Part shown: one piece after another, positions 1 to 6,860 of the stretch
How positions within the stretch are numbered: position 1 is the stretch's first letter
Layout: every line of letters begins with the position of its first letter
NCBI GenBank assembly: GCA_005879255.1
Contig: VBKY01000307.1
Location: forward strand, 1-7,266
Source: Deltaproteobacteria bacterium
GTDB lineage: Bacteria; Desulfobacterota_B; Binatia; UBA9968
Length of the DNA stretch: 7,266 nt
Direction: 5' to 3'
Made by a program: the position numbers and the translations under genes
The notes under the pieces: generated by a model
What the model was told of the DNA's origin: nothing
Seen by the model: the letters and a program-made list of their open reading frames with translations, nothing else
Databases searched by the model: none

Positions 1-25
1 TAAATTTTGGTTCGCGTTTTTGCAG

Positions 26-214
26 CTAAAGAGATGGATTTGGCATCAAATAATACGCCGCGACGCGTGTGCCGGTGTGACGATGGGCTTCAGCGAGAAT
101 TTTTTCAAACGCTGAATAATCGGAGGGCTTCTCGAATAACTCCAACCGACCCACACGTCGGTTCAGTACATGATGGGCTATCTCACCAGTTGCAAGGCGA
201 GGTCGACGTGGCAT
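26..214 (-). pseudogene. Truncated REP-associated tyrosine transposase (RAYT, IS200-like Y1 family), N-terminal 62 codons
   Basis: The product starts MPRRPRLATGEIAHHVLNR and continues with RLELFEKPSDYSAFEKIL and AAYYLMPN. This is the standard N-terminus of RAYT / Y1_Tnp proteins (usually about 200-230 residues). In the family LMPN is followed at once by the HUH metal-binding motif (HWH or HFH). Here the frame instead reads PSL and stops at 26, so both the HUH motif and the catalytic tyrosine region are missing, and the remaining 25 bases of the window do not resume a recognisable match. The fragment cannot be a working transposase. No Shine-Dalgarno lies before the ATG, but a decayed promoter-like TTGAC (minus strand, 250-254) sits upstream. 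Its 5' end is duplicated at 1526-1599. Family assignment is by recalled motif pattern; truncation is seen directly. Confidence 0.8.
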
Positions 215-256
215 TTAGTCATCGCATGTATCGCATTACCATCTCGCTCGTCAAGA
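182..256 (-). repeat. RAYT promoter plus first 11 codons, copy 1 of a dispersed direct repeat
   Basis: This stretch matches 1526-1599 in the same orientation. The first 23 bases (182-204) are identical, about 46 of the first 55 align, and the TTGAC element at the far end (250-254) is kept with a one-base length difference between copies. Read on the minus strand it covers a -35-like TTGACG, a degenerate -10 region, the ATG and codons 2-11 of the RAYT. The copies flank the intact solute-binding protein gene at 400-1515. Confidence 0.8.
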
Positions 257-399
257 AAAGATTCCCAACCCCTTTTCGTCCGTCCAATAAATTTTCGCTG
301 GCGAGATGCGGAAGGCGAGTTAGTCGATACTCAGGCCTGATCCTTGACCTAATCGGTCATAGCATCCCTCCAGACTTGAGTTTGGTCAAAGGACGTTTC

Positions 400-1515
400 C
401 TACTTCAAAGTTTCATCGAGAAACTGCAGCACCGGTTTCGGATCTCTGAAACCGATCACGCGGTAGTTACGCCCGGCGACGCGCCTGGCCTCAGCAAGCA
501 CGTCGTCCTTCGGAATATCGATTCTCATCGAGTCGGAACCTTCGAGGACGACTTTGTTCATCACTCGTTGCCAGACGATTTGTCCCTGGCGAGAGAGAAA
601 CCAGTTGACGAAAACTTTTGCGGCGTTGGGATGCGGCGCCTTGTCCAAAAAAGCCAGAACGCTGCTGCTCCCGCCGCCGATCTCGCCGGCGGCTTCCTTC
701 AACGTCGAGGGATCGACTTCTCCGACGGGCAATCCCTGCTGGATCGCGCGCTCGACATCTCGACAGGCAAAACAGACTTGATATTTGCCGGAGGAAAGCC
801 AGTCCGTCCCTTGGCGGCGGTTGCCGGAAATTGCCACCTCCATTTCGCCGAAGAGTCGCTTTAGGAATTCTCGGCCGAGATCCGGGTGATCGAAAAGCGA
901 AGTGGAGGCGTTCAGTCCGAGACTGCTGGACTTGGGGTCCATAAAGAGAATTTTCTCCTTCCACCTGGGCTGCAGGAGGTCCCAGTACGATTTTAACTCC
1001 GTGGGGTTGACCAGTCGCGTATTCAAGTAGATGGTGGCGCCGCCTGATACACTGCCTTCGAACAGGAAGAGATAGCGCTCTTCGGGATCTGCATAAACGT
1101 GCTTTCCGGTAAACCACTTCGACATATCCGTCACCTCAGGCAGCACAAGCAGCGGCGCGATCGGAGCCAGGGCTTTGCTTAGATAAAGAACTCGGTAAGG
1201 CGTGCTTGGCCCTCCGGCATATAGATCGACGAGATATTTGCCGGCCCGCCGCTCCGCCACTATGCGCGCCCCGAGCTCGCTACCGTGGCCGCCGGCTGTC
1301 GTGACTTTGATTTGCGGATAATCGTGGTTGAATGCCTTGAGAATTTCCGGATGGATAAGTTCCTCTCCGCCGTAATTCACAAGCCGGCCTTCCTTTTTCG
1401 CCAACTGAACGGTTTTACCCCACTCCACCTGCCAGGAAGCTCTATCTTCCGCGGCGTAAGCCGATAGGAACGGAAAAATAATCGCTAGGACGGAAAGTAT
1501 TAGACTTGCAGTCAT
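400..1515 (-). CDS. Periplasmic extracellular solute-binding protein, iron(III)/AfuA-type (COG1840-like)
   Basis: This is an intact 371-residue secreted substrate-binding protein of an ABC importer. Residues 1 to about 21 form a Sec signal peptide (hydrophobic core LILSVLAIIFPFL, likely cleavage after AYA), with no lipobox cysteine. The mature part has the fold signatures of the AfuA/family 1-like SBPs: a LAKKEGRLVNYGG first strand, DLYAGG, GATIYLNTRLV in the hinge region, SYWDLLQPRWKEKILFMDP, and the late APHPNAAKVFVNWFLSRQGQ helix. The start is set at 1515 because GAGGA (1520-1524) precedes that ATG by four bases; an in-frame TTG at 1539 would add eight residues ahead of the signal peptide and falls inside RAYT-derived sequence. 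The substrate cannot be read from sequence; iron, carboxylates or small organics are all possible for this family. No permease or ATPase gene adjoins it. Any promoter must lie in or beyond the RAYT remnant just upstream. Confidence 0.85.
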   Translation of the reverse strand: MTASLILSVLAIIFPFLSAYAAEDRASWQVEWGKTVQLAKKEGRLVNYGGEELIHPEILKAFNHDYPQIKVTTAGGHGSELGARIVAERRAGKYLVDLYAGGPSTPYRVLYLSKALAPIAPLLVLPEVTDMSKWFTGKHVYADPEERYLFLFEGSVSGGATIYLNTRLVNPTELKSYWDLLQPRWKEKILFMDPKSSSLGLNASTSLFDHPDLGREFLKRLFGEMEVAISGNRRQGTDWLSSGKYQVCFACRDVERAIQQGLPVGEVDPSTLKEAAGEIGGGSSSVLAFLDKAPHPNAAKVFVNWFLSRQGQIVWQRVMNKVVLEGSDSMRIDIPKDDVLAEARRVAGRNYRVIGFRDPKPVLQFLDETLK

Positions 1516-1525
1516 CGGTTCCTCG

Positions 1526-1599
1526 CTCACCAGTTGCAAGGCGAGGTCAGCGTCGCGTTTAGTTATCGCGTCTATCGCAAGGCCACTTGCAGGTCAAGA
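1526..1599 (-). pseudogene. Decayed 5' remnant of a RAYT transposase (promoter and first 11 codons), repeat copy 2
   Basis: This is the second copy of the repeat at 182-256. On the minus strand the RAYT start codon has become ACG and codon 4 (CGA, Arg) has become TGA, while codons 5-11 (CCT to GAG) are identical to copy 1. Homology stops sharply after GGTGAG at 1526; the next bases are the GAGGA ribosome-binding site of the solute-binding protein gene. The retained TTGACC (1592-1597) with a TAGACG 17 bases further on could act as a weak promoter for that gene, but the -10 matches the consensus at only 3 of 6 positions. Pseudogene status is clear; promoter function is inference. Confidence 0.75.
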
Positions 1600-1603
1600 T
1601 AGA

Positions 1604-1669
1604 ATGAGCCCGTACATCCATGAATTGGCAGAATGGCCAGAGTTTCGTTGGGCCGCGGTATTAAAGTGA
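1604..1669 (+). pseudogene. Fragment of a Fic-family protein N-terminus (DUF4172-like)
   Basis: A plus-strand frame of 21 codons reads MSPYIHELAEWPEFRW, then AAVLK and a TGA. The YIHEL-x-x-WP-x-FRW pattern is the opening of Fic-family proteins with an N-terminal DUF4172 domain (AMPylator-type proteins normally of about 350-400 residues), where it is usually followed by an Asp and a leucine-rich helix. Here the match ends after Trp16, at the first of two 11-bp direct repeats (1650-1660), and the Fic motif is absent. It begins immediately beyond the RAYT remnant, back to back with it. It is too short to be a working gene. The motif match is from memory of the family and is short, so moderate confidence. 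Confidence 0.55.
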
Positions 1670-1781
1670 AACGGCTGGAACGTAGCGCAGCGGTGGAACG
1701 TTTGGAACTGCCTTTGGTTTTATGTGAGCCGGCGAATCTGACTTTGAACTTTGAACCTTGAACTTTAAACGGGCCGCGGTA
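1650..1781. mobile_element. Possible 110-bp MITE-like insert flanked by 11-bp direct repeats
   Basis: GGGCCGCGGTA occurs at 1650-1660 and again at 1771-1781 in direct orientation. Between them, 1661-1770 begins with TTAAAGT (1661-1667) and carries its exact inverse ACTTTAA at 1762-1768, two bases before the second repeat. The inside holds GGAAC-type repeats (1677-1682, 1695-1700, 1704-1708) and a heptanucleotide array. Direct repeats as a target duplication plus short inverted ends are the layout of a small non-autonomous insert. The insert interrupts the Fic-like frame at the left repeat and abuts the stop codon of the family 5 solute-binding protein at the right. No transposase is encoded. 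An 11-bp target duplication is longer than in most families, and the inverted ends are only 7 bp. Confidence 0.35.
1741..1768. repeat. Four tandem 7-bp repeats (ACTTTGA type)
   Basis: The array is ACTTTGA, ACTTTGA, ACCTTGA, ACTTTAA, at 1741-1747, 1748-1754, 1755-1761 and 1762-1768. On the minus strand it is a GTTCAAA/GTTCAAG array, which would translate as an FKVQGSKFKV-like string. Such heptamer arrays are common intergenic minisatellites in environmental genomes, and a chance 71-codon frame over it is not a credible gene. Confidence 0.85.
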
Positions 1782-1783
1782 CT

Positions 1784-3495
1784 TCACTTATCCAGCCAGG
1801 CCCGATTCAAACCCCCGCCACCCCACACGAACTCTCCGTCATAAGCAGTCGTGAAGCCCTTGACGTGGTCGCGCAGCGCGAAGAAGCGCGATGTATGGCC
1901 GATAGTCACGATGGGCGCATCTTCCTGCAACCGGGTAACGACTTTTCGCATCAAGGCGCGCAACTGATTTTCATCGTGCTCCGCGGCCGCTGCTCTCAAG
2001 AGTGCGTCAACCTCTTTGTCGCAATAGCCGGATTCGTTCTGATTGCGATTCCTGGGATCGGATTCACAAGCATGGATCGGCAGGTAAAGATCCACGGGGT
2101 TAGGATTCACGCCGGGATCGCCGGAGAGCTTGAACGCATATTGGCCCTTGCGGCGCATTTGCACATTGGCGCCGCGCTCGGCCATTTTGATCTTGATGTT
2201 CATGCCGATTTTTTTTAGCTGGGCCTGCACCGTTGCGATCTCCACCTCCTGGGTTCCGCCCATGCTGCCCAGCATTTCGATTTCCTCACCCTTATAGCCC
2301 GCCTCCTTCAGCAATGCCCTGGCTTTATTGAGATCGTACGCAGGCGACGGCACGCCCTCGAAATACCACTTGTGTCCTTTGGGATAAACTTGATCCGACG
2401 GCTCGCCAAAGCCAAAGTAAGCCGCCTGAAGGATTTCCTTGCGGTCGATGGCATGGGCGACGGCCAAGCGCAGCTTCTTGTTGTTGAAGGGTGGATCGGC
2501 GACATTGAACTCGATGGCGCGACCCGCCGAATAGCGCGATTCGGCGAAGCCAATGCCCTTGAGCTTGCCGTCGCGAATTTCCTTGATCCACTCGTAGGGA
2601 GCGCGCTCCGTCATATCGATATCGCCGGCCTGAAGCGCGGTGAAGCTTACCGTGGTGTCGCCAATGATCCGCAGGATCACGCGATCGACGTAGGCTTTGT
2701 GCCCCCAGTAGTCGGGGAAGCGCTCGAAGACGATGCGCTGCTGTGGTGTCCACTCGACAAATTTGAAAGGGCCGGTGCCGGGAGGAAATCGATTTGGACC
2801 GTGGTGTCGCCAATGATCCGCAGGATCACGCGATCGACGTAGGCTTTGTGCCCCCAGTAGTCGGGGAAGCGCTCGAAGACGATGCGCTGCTGTGGTGTCC
2901 ACTCGACAAATTTGAAAGGGCCGGTGCCGGGAGGAAATCGGTTTGGATTTTTCATTCCCTCCACCACCGACTCTTTGGGAATCACCGAAAAGGTCTCGAT
3001 TCGAGCGAGGGCGTATTTAAACCCGGGCGCGGAGCGTTTCAAGTAAATGTTTAGGGTATATTTGTCACGCGCCTCGGCGCGATCGACGATGGACAGCTCG
3101 GCAAAGCCGCGCGCGCCATTCTTCTCGTTCATGCTGTAATCGATGGCGAACTTTGCATCTTCGGCGGTCATCTCCTGGCCATTGTGAAACTTCACTCTTT
3201 TGCGCAGCCGCATGGTGTAAAGCTTGCCGTCCTTTGAAATCTCCCACGCTTCCGCCAGTGCGGGCTGGAGGTTGCCTTTGAGATCGATTGCCAAGAGCGG
3301 CTCGAACATCAAATCGCGAATGCGCTTCTGGGTTGAACCGGTGTCCACCAAAGGGTTCATGACCGAAATGTCGCGTGTGACGCCGACGGTGAGGATGCCG
3401 CCGCGCTTCGGCTCCGCCGCTGCCGCTTGCGCGGCTTGTGCGATGAGCGAGGAAATAAACAGGACCAGGATGCAGATGCTGCGAGAGCGGATCAT
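1784..3495 (-). pseudogene. Family 5 (DppA/OppA-like) peptide-type ABC solute-binding protein, frame broken by a 149-bp tandem duplication
   Basis: The start ATG at 3495 follows GGAGG (3501-3505) and begins a signal peptide (MIRSRSICILVLFISSLIAQ, cleavage near AQA), without a lipobox. Family 5 hallmarks appear in order: KRGGILTVGVTRDISVMNPL, LAEAWEISKDGK, VKFHNGQEMTAEDAKFAIDY, GTGPFKFVEW, RFPDYWG, then in the second frame DPPFNNKKLRLAVAHAIDRK, YDLNKARALLKEAGY and a C-terminal VKGF region ending at the TGA at 1784. The two parts are in different frames because 149 bp are duplicated at 2649-2946. As written, translation leaves frame at the junction and stops at 2677, giving about 272 residues and only the first lobe. 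Removing one copy leaves 1563 bp, exactly a 520-residue protein, the normal size for the family. It would bind di- or oligopeptides, nickel or related ligands in the periplasm. It lies downstream of the amidohydrolase gene with a 188-bp gap. The break could be real or an assembly error. Confidence 0.88.
2649..2946. repeat. Perfectly tandem 149-bp duplication (two copies, one mismatch)
   Basis: Copy one is 2649-2797 and copy two is 2798-2946, head to tail without spacer. They differ only at A2792 versus G2941, which is a synonymous Asn codon change (AAT versus AAC) on the minus strand in the original frame. The unit is 149 bp, not a multiple of three, so it shifts the frame of the host gene. 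A short hairpin (TGATCC-GCA-GGATCA, 2665-2679 and its copy) lies 16 bases inside the unit. There is no useful microhomology at the junction beyond one base. Confidence 0.97.
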
Positions 3496-3683
3496 GGATT
3501 CCTCCAGCCTGCTAGCCCACAATATTCTCGCTGTGCGGTCCGATGAGCAAGCTGTTACATCGATGGTTGCCGTGGGTCCTCCTTGATCAGCCGACTCTCG
3601 TTATCAATCCGCTCGTGTCGGGGGATCGACCAACAACCGCGCCGCGCGCCAAGCTTTGGCCGTTTACTAGAGCCGAAAAGGCG

Positions 3684-5369
3684 TTACGGTCTGCGGTATG
3701 CCGAGCTCCGCAAAACCTGCCCGGGAAGCTCTCCGGTTATCTTGCCGTCTGCGCAGATCACTTTGCCGTTGACGATCGTATAGTGCACGCCAATGGCACG
3801 CTGGATCAACCGCCCGGTCCCGGCGGGATAATCGTCCGCCCATTCGGGCTCGCACGCATTAACCGTATCGGCATTGAAGACCGCGAGATCGGCTGCGTAA
3901 CCATGCTGGACCAATCCTCTCCCGGTGATACCGTAGACCGTTGCCACCTGGAAAGTGAGCTTATGAACCGCTTGCTCGAGGCTTAGGACGCCGCGCTCGC
4001 GCGCCCAAAGCCCCAAAAGCGTCGTGCCGTAGCCGAACTCCGCGTTGTACCGCACATGGGCTCCGGCATCCGAATTGCCCACCAGAACATAGGGATTCTG
4101 CAGTATTTCGCGCATCGCTTCAGGATTGCCGCCCGCATTGGCGTTGCGAAATGATGTTTCGAGGTTCTCCTCCAGAGAGAGATCGAGGAACGCATCGAGG
4201 TGATCCTGACCGCGCATCTCCGCCATCTCCGCCACGCTTTTGCCAACGTATTTCTGGTTTTCAGGTTTGGCTGCCTTTTCGATGGTGACAAGATCCCAGC
4301 GCCGATGAAAATTCGTCGGCCGCGGATCGGCCAAATCAGCGCGCAGGTTTTGCCGGACTTCTGGATCTGCCAAGGACTTTTTGCGTGCCTCGATTTCCAT
4401 GAACATGAGCTGCTTCCACTTCGGAAACTCGTCGAAAGCTTGAGTGTTGCTCAAGGTGAAGGTGCGGAAATTGGGCACCGTGTGCGTGCGCAAATAGAGG
4501 CGATATCCATCACGAAAGGTAGGCATTACCGCGTCGAGCTGTTCCTTCCATCGCTTCGGCGCATTCGGGCGATACATCACAGTCTGGCCGATAACCGGGC
4601 GTTGCGTGCGCCGCGCCAGGTAGTTGTACATCTCGAAATGCTTGGGCGTGAATTGTCCCAGGGTCGACTGGAACGCGCCGGCATTCACCTCGCCGAGAAC
4701 GTCGCACAGTGTAAACAACTCCTCATCGCTCGCCAGCCTGCTCGGCACCGGCTTGCCGTCTTCCCGCATGTGCCGCTCGTTGCGATTGGTCGAGAACCCC
4801 AGCGCGCCCGCTTCCATCCCCTCCAGCACCAGCGCTTTCATGCGCTGGATTTCCGCCGGCGTCGCTTGCCGTTCTACAGATTCCTCGCCCATGACGTACT
4901 GGCGCACTGCGATATGCCCCACCAGACCGCCGACGTTGATTCCCAAGCGTCCTTCTATTCGGTTAAGATAATCACGGTAGGAATGCCAGCCCCAGGGCAC
5001 GCCTTGTTCGAGCGCATGACGCGGCATCGCTTCAACGCGCACGAAATTTTTCAAGATGACATCTTCATCACCGTGTTTCACCGGCGCCAGCGTGAGCCCG
5101 CAGTTGCCGGTCACGATGGATGTGATGCCGTGCTGCGGCTCAGAAGTGGCGTACGGGTCCCAGAAGACCTGGGCGTCCATGTGGGTGTGATGATCGATAA
5201 AGCCGGGCGAGACGACGAGCCCATGCGCATCAATGGTTTTTTCTGCGCTGCCACGAACGCGACCGAGCTCAACGATTTTTCCGTCTTTGACCGCGACATC
5301 GGCGAGATATGAAGGTTGCCCCGAACCGTCGACAACGCGCCCTCCGCGCAACAGCAAGTCATAGTCCAT
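3684..5369 (-). CDS. Amidohydrolase of the N-acyl-D-amino-acid deacylase (D-aminoacylase) group
   Basis: This is an intact 561-residue cytoplasmic metal-dependent hydrolase with no signal peptide. The ATG at 5369 follows AGAGGA (5377-5382). An N-terminal beta-sandwich strand set (DLLLRGGRVVDGSG, IDAHGLVVSPGFID) leads into the TIM barrel. Visible landmarks are the metal motif H61-T-H63 in GFIDHHTHMD, C90 in TGNCGLTLAP (matching the bridging Cys of D-aminoacylase), GHIAVRQYVMG at 151-161, EAGALGFSTNRNE at 186-198, and N432-S-D434-A-G-A-H438, the catalytic Asp region. A second beta-sandwich part (AADLAVFNADTV, TIVNGKVI) closes the protein. The two histidine ligands usually found on barrel strands 5 and 6 are not visible: the matching stretches read GAFQSTLGQF and RPVIGQTVMY. 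The likely reaction is hydrolysis of an amide or cyclic amide; D-acyl-amino acids are only a family-level guess. It lies 62 bp after the upstream SBP gene, consistent with co-transcription. Confidence 0.88.
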   Translation of the reverse strand: MDYDLLLRGGRVVDGSGQPSYLADVAVKDGKIVELGRVRGSAEKTIDAHGLVVSPGFIDHHTHMDAQVFWDPYATSEPQHGITSIVTGNCGLTLAPVKHGDEDVILKNFVRVEAMPRHALEQGVPWGWHSYRDYLNRIEGRLGINVGGLVGHIAVRQYVMGEESVERQATPAEIQRMKALVLEGMEAGALGFSTNRNERHMREDGKPVPSRLASDEELFTLCDVLGEVNAGAFQSTLGQFTPKHFEMYNYLARRTQRPVIGQTVMYRPNAPKRWKEQLDAVMPTFRDGYRLYLRTHTVPNFRTFTLSNTQAFDEFPKWKQLMFMEIEARKKSLADPEVRQNLRADLADPRPTNFHRRWDLVTIEKAAKPENQKYVGKSVAEMAEMRGQDHLDAFLDLSLEENLETSFRNANAGGNPEAMREILQNPYVLVGNSDAGAHVRYNAEFGYGTTLLGLWARERGVLSLEQAVHKLTFQVATVYGITGRGLVQHGYAADLAVFNADTVNACEPEWADDYPAGTGRLIQRAIGVHYTIVNGKVICADGKITGELPGQVLRSSAYRRP

Positions 5370-5431
5370 GGTTCAGTCCTCTGCGTGTTAGATTACTTTG
5401 TTTACGTCTCCGAAGAAATTTTTGCGGGGTA

Positions 5432-6534
5432 TCACTGCGCTCTCGGGAAGCCGTAGGCTTCGATGATTTTTCTTTCATACTCTGGAATCTTGTTGTAATG
5501 CCCCCAATCGACGACTGATTGCTTCTTTCCGCGCGCGGTTCGTTCCTGGACGGTGCCGGCGATAAAAACCGAGGCTTCATACGGACCGCGTTCGTCCAGT
5601 ATTTTTTGTCCTTCCGGTGAACCCACGAACTCCAACCATAAAAGGGCCGCGTACGGATTTTCCGCCTTACTCAGGATGCTTTGCGCCTCGTTCAATCGCA
5701 TGGGAAGCGGCTCGACAAGCTTATAGGCGATAGTGTCGGTTTTGTCTTTGTCCATGATGCGCAGAACGGAATCAAAGTCCGGTCCCAAAAGCAGCGTTTG
5801 CTCGCCAGCGAGCATGGCGGTAAGCACACGGGTGTTTCCTCTCGCCCAGATCGGATTTTGCGCGGCCAGTTTACGCGCGAAATCGAGTGTCTTTTCAAGA
5901 CCCCACGCCGGCACGAGCGCCGAGATATCTTTCGGCCGAATATTTTCAGGAATCCTTCCCATGTGTCGGGCACCTTCTCGGCCGCGATCAGCTTTTTGTT
6001 GTAAGCGACGACTTGGATGCCGCTGCCAATGGCGACGACGTTGCGGTTCACGGCGTCGACGAGCTGAGGCGGGATCTGCAGGACCCTTTGCTCGGCCATT
6101 CCCAAAATGTCAAATTTTTTCTGAAACGGTGCATACTCGTCATAGTAGTCGTAGGCCAAGTCGTTGACGTCTTGTCCTTTAACCAGACCGCCCTTGATTT
6201 CATGCAGTTGGCGAATATAAGCGTCGGTGCCCCTGAGCTCATCCGCGCGGATATCGATGAAAGGATATTTTTTCTTGAAGCCAGCCGTTAGATGTTTCAA
6301 AAGGCCGCCATCGGTGGAAACGATGACCCGCACTTTACCTTCCTGTTTGGCCTTGCTGACGATTTCTTCATGAGCGGCGACAAAAATATAGCCCTTGGCG
6401 TCCGCCTCCTTTTGCGCTTTGGATAGCGCGGCGCTTGCGGCAAAAACCGCTGCATTGGTCATTCCGATCGCCAGCGCCGCCAAGAGCAGAGTCGCCAGGG
6501 CGCGACCGACAAGGCTGATAGAGGGCAATTTCAT
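5432..6534 (-). pseudogene. Extracellular solute-binding protein, iron(III)/AfuA-type, broken by a frame change near 5944
   Basis: The start ATG at 6534 is preceded by a strong GGAGGT (6539-6544), which rules out the longer in-frame start at 6618. A signal peptide (residues 1 to about 33, hydrophobic core ALATLLLAALAIGM) leads to family signatures: EIVSKAKQEGKVRVIVS, FKKKYPFIDI, DLAYDYYDEY and VVAYNKKLI, then VPDTWEGFLK (ending at residue 197, base 5944). The match continues in another frame as IRPKDISALVPAWGLEKTLD, then LAGEQTLLLGP, PLPMRLNEAQSIL, and a C-terminal LLWLEFVGSPEGQKILDE helix, ending at the TGA at 5432. The total of 1103 bp is 2 modulo 3. Relatives, as I recall them, carry about ten more residues between FLK and IRP, so a small deletion rather than a one-base slip is likely. 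As written the frame would run on to 5692 with an unrelated tail. It is first in the minus-strand gene set. A sequencing error cannot be excluded. Confidence 0.85.
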
Positions 6535-6649
6535 GGTTACCTCCGATGATCTGGATTCGCCTGAGCTGGTTAACAATGAGTAAGGCATTGGCAACGCGGC
6601 GCGCGGGGAAGACTTCAAAAACTCTGGAACGACGCGCGATGGGGAGAGA

Positions 6650-6677
6650 AGTATCAGGAATCGCTCGTGGCGGTCAA
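6650..6677 (-). promoter_or_regulatory. Candidate sigma-70 promoter for the minus-strand SBP/amidohydrolase genes
   Basis: Read on the minus strand: TTGACC (6672-6677), a 16-base spacer, then GATACT (6650-6655). This matches the consensus at 5 of 6 and 4 of 6 positions, with a TG-like extension not in the ideal place. It would give a leader of roughly 110 bases before the ATG at 6534. Assigned by eye; no experimental support. Confidence 0.4.
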
Positions 6678-6765
6678 CGTTGTAGTGATTGTTATGTCTA
6701 AGCCGTTTTTTGTTTGCCGAGCAGATCGTCGCAAGCGCTCCTATCGTTCATAACGCTTTCGCGAG

Positions 6766-6793
6766 TTGACACCGCGCCACCCATGCAGATACT
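6766..6793 (+). promoter_or_regulatory. Candidate sigma-70 promoter for the methionine synthase-like gene
   Basis: TTGACA (6766-6771, full consensus), a 16-base spacer and GATACT (6788-6793). A second possible -10, TATACT at 6817-6822 (5 of 6), has no good -35 before it. The leader to the ATG at 6861 would be about 60 bases. The gene itself has only a weak purine stretch (GAAAAG) instead of a clear Shine-Dalgarno. Confidence 0.45.
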
Positions 6794-6860
6794 TTCCGCG
6801 ACAAACGGCGCGCGGCTATACTGCGCTATTTGAGCGGCACCAATTGAAAAGAAAAATATC

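Larger units (their letters stand above)
6535..6860. other. Divergent intergenic region (326 bp) without a credible gene
   Basis: It separates the minus-strand SBP/amidohydrolase set from the plus-strand methionine synthase-like gene. It holds one plausible sigma-70-type promoter in each direction. A minus-strand frame from 6889 to 6698 crosses it but lacks a ribosome-binding site, overlaps the start of the plus-strand gene and resembles nothing I know. I see no hairpin-plus-T-run terminator or recognisable operator. Confidence 0.6.

Noticed and set aside
341..393. Near-inverted repeat TCCTTGACC / GGTCAAAGGA downstream of the 400-1515 gene as a terminator
   Set aside because: The arms are 34 bases apart, imperfect, and followed by no T-run on the transcript side, so it does not look like an intrinsic terminator.
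7..864. Long plus-strand open frame of 285 codons
   Set aside because: It runs antisense to the RAYT fragment and to the well-supported solute-binding protein gene, has no recognisable family pattern and no ribosome-binding site.
1572..1787. Minus-strand 71-codon frame with an FKVQGSKFKV string
   Set aside because: The string is the translation of the 7-bp tandem repeat, and the rest overlaps the Fic-like and RAYT debris; it has no start signal or known domain.
3496..3683. Strong Shine-Dalgarno-like AAGGAGGA on the minus strand at 3577-3584 suggesting a small gene
   Set aside because: The only nearby ATG (3558-3560) is 16 bases away and is followed at once by a TAA stop; no open frame starts at a usable distance. 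It may be a vestige, but nothing supports a gene.
4200..5312. Plus-strand open frame of 370 codons
   Set aside because: It is the antisense shadow of the amidohydrolase gene, which has clear motifs, a good start and full length.
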